A stretch of 64,000 nucleotides of DNA from Streptomyces qinglanensis (GCF_900111245.1 NZ_FOGO01000017.1:1-64000), one strand, 5' to 3'. Shown: positions 42,323-51,083, numbered from the stretch's first letter. The notes: generated from the sequence alone by a model not told the origin. A program made the numbers and translations.

Positions 42323-43447
42323 TCAGGGGATGTCCGCCGGTCCCGCGGTGCGTTGCAGCGCGACCACGGCGGCATCGTCGCCGAGGCTGCCGCCGCTGTG
42401 CGCGAGCAGATCGCCTTTCAGCCGCCGTACCAGCGTGTCGGGGTCCTGTCCCACCCAGCGGGTGAGCCGCTCGGCCAGCGGATAGAAGGCCCCTGCCTCG
42501 TCCCGGGCCTCGATGACGCCGTCCGTGTACAGGAGGAGCAGGTCGTCCTCCTCCAGCAGGAAGGTGTCCGCGTGGTAGGCGGAGGAGACGAACTCGCCCA
42601 GGCCGAGCGGAGCTTCCTGCACATGGGGCAGGAGCGGCGTCACACTCCGGCCGCGCAGCAGGAGGGGTGGCGGGTGTCCGCAGTTCACCAGCCGGATCAG
42701 GGCTTCGTCGTCGGGAAGTTCCACCAGGGCCGCGGTGATGAAGTCCTCCTCGCCGCCGCCGTCGGTGTCGGTGAGTTCGTGCAGGTCGCGGCTGACGCTG
42801 TGCTCCAGGTAGCGTACGAGGGAGGACAGGTCCTCGTGCTGGTACGCGGCTTCACGGAAGGCGCCGAGCAGCAGTGCGGCGTCACTGACCGAACTCAGCC
42901 CCTTCCCCCGGACATCACCGATGATCGCCCTGGTGCGCCCGCTGGTACGGGCTGCGGCGAACAGGTCGCCACCGACCTGCGCCTCCTCCTCGGCCGCCAG
43001 GTAGACGGAGGCGACCCGCAGCGGGCCCAGCCGCGCGGGCAGCGGGCGGAGCAGTACGCGCTGTACGGCTTCGGAGACCGTACGGATCTGGGTCATCTCC
43101 CGCTGCTGACGCTCGCGTGAGGAGACGAAGACAGCGATCACGACGGTGACAAGGGCCAGTGCGAGGATCTGCATCTCATGATTGAGGGTCAGCCACCCGC
43201 GGCGTGTGACTCCGATCGCGAGCTGTGCCGCAGTGGCCACCACTCCCACCGCCACCACCAGGCGCGGGCCTCCCAGAGCAGCGGTGACCGCCGGTGCCGC
43301 GACCAGAACGGGACCGAGGTGCACGTCGGGGGGCGCCAGGATGTCCACCACCATGACGGCGACGATCAGGCCGAGCGGGAGAGCCAGCAGCGCATGGCGC
43401 GGTTGCCACGGCCGCGCCGTCCCCCAAAGACTCTGCTCCGAACCCAC
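42323..43447 (-). CDS. Membrane-bound PP2C/SpoIIE-type phosphatase
   Basis: 374 aa. Four membrane helices in the first 120 residues (ALLALPLGLIVAVMVVDIL, LVVAVGVVATAAQLAIGV, ILALALVTVVIAVFVSS), a linker helix (RERQQREMTQIRTVSEAVQR), and a SpoIIE domain with metal-site motifs QVGGDLFAAA, IIGDVRGKGL, LLLLYTDGVIEAR and SLGDDAAVVAL. Enzymes of this form dephosphorylate anti-anti-sigma proteins in partner-switching control. GTG 43447 follows CAGGGG; the frame upstream lacks protein character. No anti-sigma gene is adjacent. Confidence 0.85.
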   Translation of the reverse strand: MGSEQSLWGTARPWQPRHALLALPLGLIVAVMVVDILAPPDVHLGPVLVAAPAVTAALGGPRLVVAVGVVATAAQLAIGVTRRGWLTLNHEMQILALALVTVVIAVFVSSRERQQREMTQIRTVSEAVQRVLLRPLPARLGPLRVASVYLAAEEEAQVGGDLFAAARTSGRTRAIIGDVRGKGLSSVSDAALLLGAFREAAYQHEDLSSLVRYLEHSVSRDLHELTDTDGGGEEDFITAALVELPDDEALIRLVNCGHPPPLLLRGRSVTPLLPHVQEAPLGLGEFVSSAYHADTFLLEEDDLLLLYTDGVIEARDEAGAFYPLAERLTRWVGQDPDTLVRRLKGDLLAHSGGSLGDDAAVVALQRTAGPADIP

Positions 43448-44146
43448 GGCCCCTGTATATCTCGCGTCCACTCCCGATGCCCGCTCCCACACCGGCGCCC
43501 CGTTCCTGGAGGGGCAGGCCGCGTGCTCCGAGGACGCGGTCGGCACACGTGACCGGATCGCCGGTCCGCGCCGTCCCCGTTCGTGGTCGGCAGCGCGGGT
43601 ACGGGCGGCGTGCCGGGGCGCCCCCTGGACTTCCGTGCCGATGCGGGGCGCGGCGCGGGGCGACACCGTGCCGACACAGCGGTACGTCGCGGCACCGTGG
43701 TGCGCTACGTCCTCGCCCACACCTCCCTATCCCATGCGGCGCAGCCTGCTCTCCGCCCTGTCCGGGAGGGCTTCCGGCCGGAGGTCTGCCGAAGGGTCCT
43801 CCACCAGGACCGCCGGAGCTGGGCGCATTGCGGTGCAGGGCCTTCTCCCCTGTCTCGACCGGCTCTTGGCCGAGTCCCGAGCGGTCCTCCAGCGTCTTGA
43901 CCGCTTCCGCCACCTCGGGCATGGTCTAGACCAAGCACGGGATGCATGTCCGCGAAACCGAGACCCGGCACGCGGAACAGCTTCCTCCACCGCCGCCCTT
44001 CCGCCACGACCGGCCTGCCGGCTCCCGACCGCGCACCACCCGGCCCGGTCCGCCGGCCGGACCCCTCGTGCGCACACACCGTTCCGTCCAGGTCAGTCGG
44101 CGCGCGGGGCTCGGCGGTGTCCGTCCCCCCACGGAAGGAACCCCCC
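43448..44146. other. About 700 bp without a supported gene, containing a dre-type site
   Basis: Both strands have open but featureless frames. A perfect DasR-type palindrome lies at 43922-43933. Confidence 0.5.
43922..43933. promoter_or_regulatory. Perfect DasR responsive element (dre)
   Basis: TGGTCTAGACCA is the core of the published Streptomyces dre consensus bound by DasR, the GntR-family GlcNAc-responsive regulator. It lies 214 bp upstream of the doxX start, rather far for a simple promoter site. A 12-bp perfect match would be rare by chance in this GC-rich DNA. Confidence 0.65.
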
Positions 44147-44599
44147 ATGTCCTCCCTCACCGCTCGACTGGACCGGGCACGTCCCTACGCGACCGGACTC
44201 TTCCGGATCGTCGTCGGCCTGCTCTTCCTCTGCCACGGCGCCGCGTCGCTCTTCGGGGTGCTCGGCGGCGCGAAGGGCGGCGGCACCGTGCCGGTGGGTG
44301 CCTGGCCCGGCTGGTACGCGGCAGTGATCCAGTTCGCCGGGGGCCTGCTGGTCCTGGTCGGCGCGGGCACCAGGACAGCGGCCTTCGTCTCGTCCGGCTC
44401 GATGGCCTACGCCTATTTCGCCGTCCACCAGCCCAAGGGCCTCTTCCCTCTGCAGAACGAAGGGGAAGCCTCGGCGATGTTCTGCTGGACGCTGCTGCTG
44501 CTCGTCTTCACCGGGCCCGGGGCACTGGCCCTGGACTCGCTGCGCTCCTCCTCGCGTTCCCGCACCCGTGACCTGGACCGGCAGACCGTCCCCGCCTGA
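44147..44599 (+). CDS. DoxX-family membrane protein
   Basis: 150 aa with four membrane helices. The DoxX start (YATGLFRIVVGLLFLCHGAA) and middle (AVIQFAGGLLVLVGAGTRTA) are clear, and the last segment is followed by a basic tail. Family members act in thiol/redox stress complexes or are annotated as oxidoreductase subunits. ATG 44147 follows GGAAGGA. Confidence 0.88.
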   Translation: MSSLTARLDRARPYATGLFRIVVGLLFLCHGAASLFGVLGGAKGGGTVPVGAWPGWYAAVIQFAGGLLVLVGAGTRTAAFVSSGSMAYAYFAVHQPKGLFPLQNEGEASAMFCWTLLLLVFTGPGALALDSLRSSSRSRTRDLDRQTVPA

Positions 44600-44703
44600 T
44601 TCCAGCCGGCCCCTCGACACCCGTGGCCGCCCGGACGCCGACCGCCCGGGCGGCCGCGGGCCCGCCCGCTCCCGGACCGCAGCGGAGCCGGGGCGGGCGG
44701 CCC

Positions 44704-45234
44704 TCAGGGCCGCAGCAGGCCGCCGACCCACCAGTCGTGGGCCCGGCCGTCGTTGGCGACACTGCGGTTGCGCAGGGTCCCTTCGACGGTGAAGCCCAGC
44801 TTCTCGGCAACGGCACGTGAGCCGGCGTTGCCGACCATGGCCCACCACTCGATGCGGTGCACGTCGAGAGCGGCCCAGCCCCACTCGCACAGCGACCGGG
44901 CGGCTTCCACCGAGAAGCCGCGCCCGCGCTGGTCCCGCGCCGCCCAGTAACCGAGTTCCCAGACGCCCTGGCTGACGAGGAACAGGCAGTACGACCCCAC
45001 CAGGGCGCCGGTGTCCTTGCGGAACGCGCCGAGGGTGTAGTTCCGGTCCTCGGCCCAGCCCGCGGGGAGGTCCTCGGCTATGCGCTTCTCCGCGTCCGCA
45101 CGCCGGAACGGCACCGGAACCGGAGTGAAGAACTGGATGTCCTCGTCCTGGCACGCCTCGTACACCGCGTCCACGTCGGCGGACGTGAAGGCCCGCAGCA
45201 GCAGCCGGTCCGTCTCGAGAGTCACCGAGTCCAT
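44704..45234 (-). CDS. GNAT acetyltransferase, RimJ/RimL type
   Basis: 176 aa. Starts TLETDRLLLRAFTSADVDAV as RimJ/L-type enzymes do, with WELGYWAARDQRGRGFSVEA (acetyl-CoA loop QRGRGF) and GNAGSRAVAEKLGFTVEGTL. Acetylates N-termini of proteins or small amines. ATG 45234 excludes the upstream frame that overlaps the divergent MerR promoter. Confidence 0.87.
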   Translation of the reverse strand: MDSVTLETDRLLLRAFTSADVDAVYEACQDEDIQFFTPVPVPFRRADAEKRIAEDLPAGWAEDRNYTLGAFRKDTGALVGSYCLFLVSQGVWELGYWAARDQRGRGFSVEAARSLCEWGWAALDVHRIEWWAMVGNAGSRAVAEKLGFTVEGTLRNRSVANDGRAHDWWVGGLLRP

Positions 45235-45304
45235 CACCGCAGTATGGACACCCGCCCCGGGCGCGGCGAGCGAATATCCCGGCACGCGGCCGGGCCTGGC
45301 GGCG

Positions 45305-45335
45305 TTGACCTTCACCTCGGGGAAGGCCACAGCAT
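45305..45335 (+). promoter_or_regulatory. MerR-type promoter with 19-bp spacer and operator
   Basis: -35 TTGACC at 45305-45310 and -10 CAGCAT at 45330-45335 are separated by 19 bp. Inside the spacer CCTTC-N8-GAAGG (45309-45326) forms the dyad that MerR proteins bind to twist an over-long promoter. The fused merR gene starts 42 nt downstream, so it is probably auto-regulated. Confidence 0.75.
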
Positions 45336-45376
45336 CGGTGGGACCGGGCGACGTGCCCGGTACGAGGAGGAGTGGC

Positions 45377-46468
45377 ATGGACCTGTTGACCATCGGAGCG
45401 TTCGCGAAGGCGTCCCGGCTCTCGCCGAAGGCGCTGCGCCTCTACGACGAGCTCGGTCTGCTGCCCCCCGCTCGCGTCGACCCGGTGACCGGCTACCGGC
45501 ACTACGCGCCCGAGCAACTGGAACAGGCCCGGCTCGTCGCCTGGCTCCGGCGGCTGGGGATGCCCCTGGCCCGCATCCAGCGGGTCTGCGCGCTGGACGC
45601 CGGCTCCGCCGCCCAGGAGGTCCGTGCCTTCTGGGCACAGGTCGAAGCCGACACCGCGGCACGACGCGATCTGGCCACCTTCCTCGTCGACAGCCTCTCC
45701 AGGAAGGACCCCGCCATGACCCCGACCACCCAGCCCCGGCCCCTGGGAATCCGCTACGCCGCGCTCTCCGACCCGGGCCTGGTCCGCGCGAGCAACCAGG
45801 ACACCGCCTATGCCGGATCCCGGCTGCTGGCCGTCGCCGACGGCTTCGGCACCGCGGGAGCCCCGGCGAGTTCCGCGGCCGTCGGCGCACTGAAGCACCT
45901 GGAGACCGACAGCATTCCGGCCGGGAGCCTCCTCGACGTCCTCGAAGACGCCGTCGACCGGGTCCGGCAGGCCGTGGACGGCGCCGCAGGCACCGGCTCC
46001 CGGCCCGAAGAGGCGGGCACCACGCTCACCGCGATGCTGTGGACCGGCTCGCAACTGGGCCTCGTGCACATCGGCGACTCCCGCGTCCATCTCCTGCGGG
46101 ACGGGGACCTGTTCCAGATCACCCACGACCACACCATGGTGCAGTCGATGGTCGACGAGGGACGGCTCAGTCCCGAAGAGGCCGCCTCCCACCCCCAGCG
46201 GTCCCTGCTGCTCCGAGCGCTGGGCCGAGGAACGGCCGCCCTTCCCGACCTGCGCCTGCGCGACGTCCGGGAAGGAGACCGGTATCTGCTCTGCTCGGAC
46301 GGGCTGTCGGCCGTCGCCCCGGCGACCGAGATCCACCGCGTGCTCGCCGGGGGCGCAGAACCCGAGGAAACGGTCCGTGAACTCGTCGCCCTCGCCAACG
46401 GTTCCGGCGGACCCGACAACGTCAGTTGCGTGGTGGCCGACATCCTGGCCCTCCAGCAGCAGGCGTGA
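45377..46468 (+). CDS. Fused MerR regulator and PP2C-family phosphatase
   Basis: 363 aa. Residues 1-70 are a MerR winged HTH (LTIGAFAKASRLSPKALRLY, VDPVTGYRHYAPEQLEQARL) with a coiled dimer helix to about 110. Residues 120-363 are a PPM/PP2C phosphatase: SDPGLVRASNQDTAY, LLAVADGFGTAG, GLVHIGDSRVHLLRDG, DHTMVQSMVDEG, YLLCSDGLSAV and GGPDNVSCVVAD, which keep the metal-binding Asp residues. The usual DGMGG reads DGFGT. A DNA-binding effector thus carries its own Ser/Thr phosphatase. ATG 45377 follows GAGGAGG. Confidence 0.9.
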   Translation: MDLLTIGAFAKASRLSPKALRLYDELGLLPPARVDPVTGYRHYAPEQLEQARLVAWLRRLGMPLARIQRVCALDAGSAAQEVRAFWAQVEADTAARRDLATFLVDSLSRKDPAMTPTTQPRPLGIRYAALSDPGLVRASNQDTAYAGSRLLAVADGFGTAGAPASSAAVGALKHLETDSIPAGSLLDVLEDAVDRVRQAVDGAAGTGSRPEEAGTTLTAMLWTGSQLGLVHIGDSRVHLLRDGDLFQITHDHTMVQSMVDEGRLSPEEAASHPQRSLLLRALGRGTAALPDLRLRDVREGDRYLLCSDGLSAVAPATEIHRVLAGGAEPEETVRELVALANGSGGPDNVSCVVADILALQQQA

Positions 46469-46473
46469 GCGGC

Positions 46474-46734
46474 ATGCACGGCGCATGGCACCGAACCCGC
46501 TTGCAGCAGCTCCGCCGGGAAGCCGACGAACACCGCCTCGCCCGACAGGCCCGCGGGAGGGCAACTCCGCCCGCCTCCACGGGAAGCGCCTCGGGTCGCA
46601 GTCCCACAGCCACGCCGCGTCCCACACCCGGCCGGGAGCGCGCCGGCAGACGGGGCGTCCGGGGACGGTTCCTCCGCTCGCTCGCCAAGGCGCTCCGGGG
46701 GCCCGGCAGAGCACGCGGGCTGCTGCGCGACTGA
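46474..46734 (+). CDS. Small basic protein, unknown
   Basis: 86 aa starting 5 nt after the merR-PP2C stop. The N-terminal helix (MHGAWHRTRLQQLRREADEH) looks like real protein; the remainder is Arg/Pro/Ala-rich. No RBS is obvious apart from GTGAGCGGC, and translational coupling to the gene before it is likely. Function unknown. Confidence 0.45.
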   Translation: MHGAWHRTRLQQLRREADEHRLARQARGRATPPASTGSASGRSPTATPRPTPGRERAGRRGVRGRFLRSLAKALRGPGRARGLLRD

Positions 46735-46776
46735 GTCCTTTGCCGCTCCGTGCCCAGGTGCCCTAGAGTCCGCGGA

Positions 46777-47391
46777 ATGCGGTGCAGGACGGGTTTGGCC
46801 GCGGCCGGGGCCGTCGCCGCCCTGGCCTGGGGTGAGTGGGTGAACCGGCGCTGGTCCCGCGCTCTCGTGGCGAACGGCGGGGGCGCTGCCGCGGCTGTGG
46901 TCGTGCTGGGCTACAAGAACCCGCGGGCGACGGCGAACTTCGTCAACCGCTGGCGCGTACGGGCGGGAATCCGCTCCATCGGCACTGCCGCTGAGCACGA
47001 GACCTGCGTGATCTTCAGCGGGGGCGCGGTCGGCAGCAGCGTGCCGGAGGCCCGGTTGATGGCCGGGTACGCGCGGTCGGTGCTCGGCTTCGAGGGCAGG
47101 GTGCTCCTCGAGGAGCGGAGCGCCACCACATGGGAGAACATCGCCAATGTGCTCCCCCTGCTCGAGAGCGCCGACCGCATCAAGATCGTCTCCCAGCCCG
47201 CGCACGCGCTCAAGGCCCGCGCGTATCTGCGGCGGCAGCGCCCCGACCTCGCCGAGCGGCTCGTGCGCGCCGAGGACTACCGCCCCGGCGAGTGGCTGAT
47301 CGTCAAACCGCTGCTCGCGCTCCACGGGGTGTGGACCCTCCGCGGGCTCACGGCCGACGAGCGGAAGCCACCGCGTCGGACCGCTGGTTGA
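46777..47391 (+). CDS. YdcF/SanA-family (DUF218) envelope protein
   Basis: 204 aa. A short N-terminal hydrophobic helix, then the DUF218 fold: AAVVVLGYKN, CVIFSGGAVGSSVPEARLMA, EERSATTWENIANVLPLL, KIVSQPAHALKARAYLRRQ. E. coli relatives (SanA, ElyC, YdcF) act in envelope integrity. ATG 46777 is chosen; GTG 46750 in the same frame is possible. The stop lies near a tandem GGTTGACGGCCGCT duplication. Confidence 0.82.
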   Translation: MRCRTGLAAAGAVAALAWGEWVNRRWSRALVANGGGAAAAVVVLGYKNPRATANFVNRWRVRAGIRSIGTAAEHETCVIFSGGAVGSSVPEARLMAGYARSVLGFEGRVLLEERSATTWENIANVLPLLESADRIKIVSQPAHALKARAYLRRQRPDLAERLVRAEDYRPGEWLIVKPLLALHGVWTLRGLTADERKPPRRTAG

Positions 47392-47548
47392 CGGCCGCTG
47401 GTTGACCACCGCTTTCGCGGCGCCGGCCGCGGCGATTCCGGCGGCGGGAGAGGGCGGTGCGCTGAGGGGCCCGGACAGCGGCTCCCGCGCCCAGGGAGTC
47501 GTGGGCCGCTCCCTGCCGGGCGCTCCCCTCGCGCTACGATGCGGGACC

Positions 47549-48241
47549 GTGGCTATAGGTAACCCTGGAGGAGCAGCGTACGGCGGCCCGCCGCCGCGGA
47601 ACGTCCCGGCGAAGGAGCTGCGGCCCCGGCGCCTCTGGTACGTGGTCGCCGCGGTGCTGGCGCTCGTGCTGGCCGGCAGCGGCACCGCCGTCATCGTGTC
47701 GGCGGTGCGGGACACGGTGGATTCGATCGACACCGACCACACCTTCCCCAGCGGCGGCTCGCGGACTTTCCGTTTCACCGCGGGGGAGACCAAGGCGATC
47801 TACGCCTCCGTCTCCGGGCGGGGCCGGGTCAACTGCCGGATTCCGCAGATGCAGTCCGGATCCATGAAACAGCCGGACAGCACGTTCCGGATCACCAGCG
47901 GGTCCCGCACCTGGGAGCGCGTCTTCGAGGTGAAGCCGGGCAGCAGCGGCGACTACACCCTCACGTGCACCTCGGATCGGCAGACCGAGTTCGCGCTGGG
48001 GGACGAGCCCCGCGTGGGAACCGCGGTAGGTTCCGTCCTCGCCGCGATCGCGCTGTTCCTCGCCGCGGTCGCCTCGGCCGTGACCATCAGCGTCGTCACC
48101 GCTGTCCGCCGGGGACGCCACCGCCGCCGGCTCACCATGCCGGGCCCGCAGCCCTACCCGGGCCATCCGGGCCCGCCTCCGTTCGGCTCGCCTCCGTTCG
48201 GCCCTCCTCCGGGAGCGTCCCCGCCCGGCCCGCGGTCCTGA
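47549..48241 (+). CDS. Two-pass membrane protein with Pro-rich tail
   Basis: 230 aa: a cytoplasmic N-terminus of 28 residues, TM1 near 29-50 (LWYVVAAVLALVLAGSGTAV), an extracytoplasmic loop of about 110 residues (FPSGGSRTFRFTAGETKAIY, SGDYTLTCTSDRQ), TM2 near 158-182 (GSVLAAIALFLAAVASAVTI), and a cytoplasmic Pro/Gly-rich tail (PPPFGSPPFGPPPG). Typical of actinobacterial envelope proteins of unknown role. GTG 47549 is the best start. Confidence 0.75.
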   Translation: MAIGNPGGAAYGGPPPRNVPAKELRPRRLWYVVAAVLALVLAGSGTAVIVSAVRDTVDSIDTDHTFPSGGSRTFRFTAGETKAIYASVSGRGRVNCRIPQMQSGSMKQPDSTFRITSGSRTWERVFEVKPGSSGDYTLTCTSDRQTEFALGDEPRVGTAVGSVLAAIALFLAAVASAVTISVVTAVRRGRHRRRLTMPGPQPYPGHPGPPPFGSPPFGPPPGASPPGPRS

Positions 48242-48486
48242 GGCAGAGTCGGTCGGACCGGCCGGTGCATCCGGCGCGGTGGGCCACCGCGACGGCGCCC
48301 CGCTGCCGGCGTCGGCTCCGCCCACCGGGCGGTCCGCCGGCCCGGAGAAGGCGGGTAGGCGGAACCGGCCGGTGCAGTGCGGTCTGCCCGTGCGGACAGC
48401 GATGCTGCCCGCACGGCCCGGTGACGGCGCACCAGGCCGGCGTTACAGTCGCGCCCGGGGACCGAGCAGCGGAAGGAATTCCATCT
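48242..48486. other. Intergenic region before the DUF4157 gene
   Basis: 245 bp, no supported gene. It should carry the promoter of the DUF4157 gene; GGAAGGA precedes that gene's GTG. Confidence 0.5.
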
Positions 48487-49833
48487 GTGCACGCTCACGA
48501 GCGCCTCCCGGACAGCGAACAGCAGGGCCAGGTCACAGCCGGGCGACAGGTCACGCGGACGCCGGGGCAGGTGGCACGCGCACCGTCCGCTCCGCTGCCG
48601 CCCTCGGCGACGACCGCCTTGCAACGCACCGTGGGCAACGCGGCGGTGGCCCGCATGGTCGAGAAGAAGCGGCAGGAGCGGGGCGGCGGCGCCCCGGTGC
48701 AGCGCTCCTCGGTGCCTCAGGTCCTGCGGTCCGCGGGGCGCCCGTTGGACGGCGAGGTCCGCTCGGAGATGGAGGCACGGCTGGGGGCGGACTTCTCCGA
48801 TGTCCGGGTGCACACCGGGACCTCCGCCCGGGCCTCCGCCGAGGAGATCGGTGCCCGCGCCTACACGTCGGGCAACCATGTCGTCATCGGTGCGGGCGGC
48901 GAGGACCGGCACACGCTCGCGCACGAGCTCACCCATGTCATCCAGCAGCGCTCCGGAAGCGTCGCCGGCACCGACCGCGGTGACGGGCTCAAGGTCTCCG
49001 ACCCGTCCGACCGCTTCGAGCGCGCGGCCGAGGCCAATGCCACCCGGGCCCTGGCGGAGCCCCTCGTCGAGGCCCCGGACCCGGCGACCCGCGCGGGGGA
49101 GTCCGCGCACCCCGGCGACGCTGTACAGCGTGCCCCTTCCGCCTCCTCGTCGAAACGCAAGAAGGACGAAGCGGGGATCAAGGGCAACAGCCCGCCGCCG
49201 CGGCGGGCCACGCGGGCCAGCGCGCGCGGACCTGTCGACCTGGACCACCCGAGACTGGAGTTCCGGTCGTGGTACGAGGGTCCCGCGACGCAGCGGCTCA
49301 ACGCCGATCAGAGCATCGGCTTCGGGCAGGCGGCCACCCTGCACAACCCGGCGAACGCACCGCAGCGCGTCTCCACCAACTACCACTTCTGGCAGCAGGT
49401 GACCGACCGCAGCGTGCAGATCGTCGCCGCGGACGGCCTCCACGACCAGTCCGTGCAGCGGCCCTGGGGGCAGGACGCCCGGTACCGGCCGCCGTACACC
49501 AGCGAGGTCATCAACGACGAGCCCGCCCAGATCACCTTCAACGACAATCCGGGGTTCAGCACCGACCAACGGCTGACCGCCGGGTACTTCGTGAAGTCCT
49601 ACAGCATCAGCTTCCGCTGGAAGGTCGCACGCGCCGAGGGGACGTGGAACACCAACAACCCCGCATGGACCAGTCCCGTGGTCACGCACACCTTCACCTC
49701 CGCGTTCGACCCGGACGAGCCGGAGGCCGCTTCCGCAGTCGTCCACCAGGCCGCGGGCGATCACACCTGGAACGTGGACCTGACCAACGTGGGCAACGAC
49801 AACGACACCGACACCGACGGCGGCAACGGGTAG
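48487..49833 (+). CDS. DUF4157 (eCIS core domain) protein, candidate injected effector
   Basis: 448 aa. A disordered N-terminus of 75 residues with LQRTVGNAAVARM, then the DUF4157/eCIS-core domain at about 80-158 (LDGEVRSEMEARLGADFSDV, RVHTGTSARASAEEIGARAY, metalloprotease-like HELTH at 146-150 followed by VIQQRSG). A Ser/Lys-rich linker leads to an unrecognised, beta-looking domain at about 235-448 (ending in an Asp/Asn/Gly-rich tail). DUF4157 proteins are strongly linked to eCIS clusters and proposed as loaded cargo. The gene converges on the injection-system operon and ends 56 bp from its last gene. GTG 48487 follows GGAAGGA. Confidence 0.85.
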   Translation: MHAHERLPDSEQQGQVTAGRQVTRTPGQVARAPSAPLPPSATTALQRTVGNAAVARMVEKKRQERGGGAPVQRSSVPQVLRSAGRPLDGEVRSEMEARLGADFSDVRVHTGTSARASAEEIGARAYTSGNHVVIGAGGEDRHTLAHELTHVIQQRSGSVAGTDRGDGLKVSDPSDRFERAAEANATRALAEPLVEAPDPATRAGESAHPGDAVQRAPSASSSKRKKDEAGIKGNSPPPRRATRASARGPVDLDHPRLEFRSWYEGPATQRLNADQSIGFGQAATLHNPANAPQRVSTNYHFWQQVTDRSVQIVAADGLHDQSVQRPWGQDARYRPPYTSEVINDEPAQITFNDNPGFSTDQRLTAGYFVKSYSISFRWKVARAEGTWNTNNPAWTSPVVTHTFTSAFDPDEPEAASAVVHQAAGDHTWNVDLTNVGNDNDTDTDGGNG

Positions 49834-49851
49834 GCCGTCCGGGTCCAGCAC

Positions 49852-49885
49852 CGGTCGGCGGGCGGCCGCTCCCGTCCGCCGACCG
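49852..49885. terminator. Bidirectional terminator between cargo gene and CIS operon
   Basis: CGGTCGGCGG at 49852-49861 pairs with CCGCCGACCG at 49876-49885 across a 14-nt loop, in the 56-bp gap between convergent stops. Confidence 0.7.
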
Positions 49886-49889
49886 TGAC

Positions 49890-51080
49890 TCAGCTCCGGC
49901 GGAAGAACTCCAGCTCGCCCAGAGCGATATGGCGCCCTTCGCCCGCCCCGGCGGCGGCGCGCACCACGAGCCGGACCTCCACCACATCGGAGATGCCGGT
50001 GTGCACGGTCTGCTGACCGGGCTTGTCGCTGAACGTCAACTCCTCGGTGTGCCGCGTACCGTCCTGGCTGGTGACCACGAGGTCCGCGCGAACCGGCCGG
50101 GCCTGCGCGTGGAATTCCGCCGGGGTCTTCGAGGCGCCGATGTGGACGACGACGGCCACCAGGCGGAAGGGCTCGGCGAAGCGGCAGGATACCGAGTCGC
50201 CCACGGCCCGCGCGCCCCAATAGGTGTTGGTGAGCCCGTCCGTGGCCGCCGAGGCGGGGTGGCCGGGTGCCTGGGCGCCGGCCGAGACCTTGACCGGGCC
50301 GATCTCCTCGGCCTTGCCGAGCTTGTCGCGGATGTCCTCGACGGCGGACCGGCCGGCGGGCAGCAGCAGGAAGCCGCCCGCCGCCAGGGCGAGGAGCACA
50401 GCGAGGACGACGAGGCCGCGCAGCAACCGGCCCGAGCCGCTGCGCACCCGGCGCCGGAACGGCCACACGGTGCGCCACCAGGGCAGTGGCGACACGGGTT
50501 CGGCGGGGTGGAGCGGGGCGGCGCAGCGCCGGCAGAACCGGCGTTCGGGCTGGTTGGCCGTGCCGCACGCGGGGCAGGGCGGGCCGTGGGACTCCGGCGC
50601 CACCGCCGGGGTTCGGGTGGCGGGTCGGCGGAATGCCGGTCTGGCGGGCAGCACGGGCCCCACCGGTTCGTCCTCGGGCAGCGCCCGGCCCCCGGGCGCC
50701 ACCCGGGTCGCGCGCGCCGCGGGGCCTGCCGGTGGCGGCCGGTCGGCCGGTGCGGACGTCCCGGCGGGTGCCTCCCGGCCGGGCTCGGGTTTCGCGGGGA
50801 CCGGCCCCGGTTCGGCCGGTGCGGGTTCGGCCGGCCCCGGTTCGGCCGGTGCAGGTTCGGCCGGTGCAGGTTCGGCCGGTGCGGGGGACGCCGGTTCCGC
50901 GGGTTCGGCCGGGGGCGGCACCCGCGGAGCCGGGGCGGATGCCGCGGCGCCGGTGGACGCCGGGGCCGGGCCCTGGCGGGCGGCCGTCTCGTTCCGCGAC
51001 CAGCCCAGGTAGGCGCCGCAGTTGCCGCAGAAGTCGTCGGTCTGCCCGTTGGCCGATCCGCATGCCGGGCACGAGGGCAT
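49890..51080 (-). CDS. Zinc-ribbon, single-TM, discoidin-like protein (CIS membrane component)
   Basis: 396 aa. Two zinc ribbons (Cys4, 7, 18, 21 and Cys169, 172, 183, 186) flank a long Ala/Glu/Pro-rich disordered stretch. One membrane helix spans about 219-241 (LLRGLVVLAVLLALAAGGF), and the extracytoplasmic part is a discoidin/NADase-type glycan-binding-like domain (ATDGLTNTYWGARAVGDSVS, VVVHIGASKTPAEFHAQ, ELTFSDKPGQQTVHTG). Last gene of the cluster, 3 nt after tail protein I. The layout matches what I recall of CisA, the Streptomyces protein that recruits CIS particles to the membrane on stress; the identity is inferred from layout and place. Confidence 0.82.
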   Translation of the reverse strand: MPSCPACGSANGQTDDFCGNCGAYLGWSRNETAARQGPAPASTGAAASAPAPRVPPPAEPAEPASPAPAEPAPAEPAPAEPGPAEPAPAEPGPVPAKPEPGREAPAGTSAPADRPPPAGPAARATRVAPGGRALPEDEPVGPVLPARPAFRRPATRTPAVAPESHGPPCPACGTANQPERRFCRRCAAPLHPAEPVSPLPWWRTVWPFRRRVRSGSGRLLRGLVVLAVLLALAAGGFLLLPAGRSAVEDIRDKLGKAEEIGPVKVSAGAQAPGHPASAATDGLTNTYWGARAVGDSVSCRFAEPFRLVAVVVHIGASKTPAEFHAQARPVRADLVVTSQDGTRHTEELTFSDKPGQQTVHTGISDVVEVRLVVRAAAGAGEGRHIALGELEFFRRS

Positions 51081-51083
51081 GAG

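Noticed and set aside
44093..46714. 873-aa open frame on the minus strand
   Set aside because: Overlaps DoxX, GNAT and MerR-PP2C genes that have family motifs; no motif of its own.
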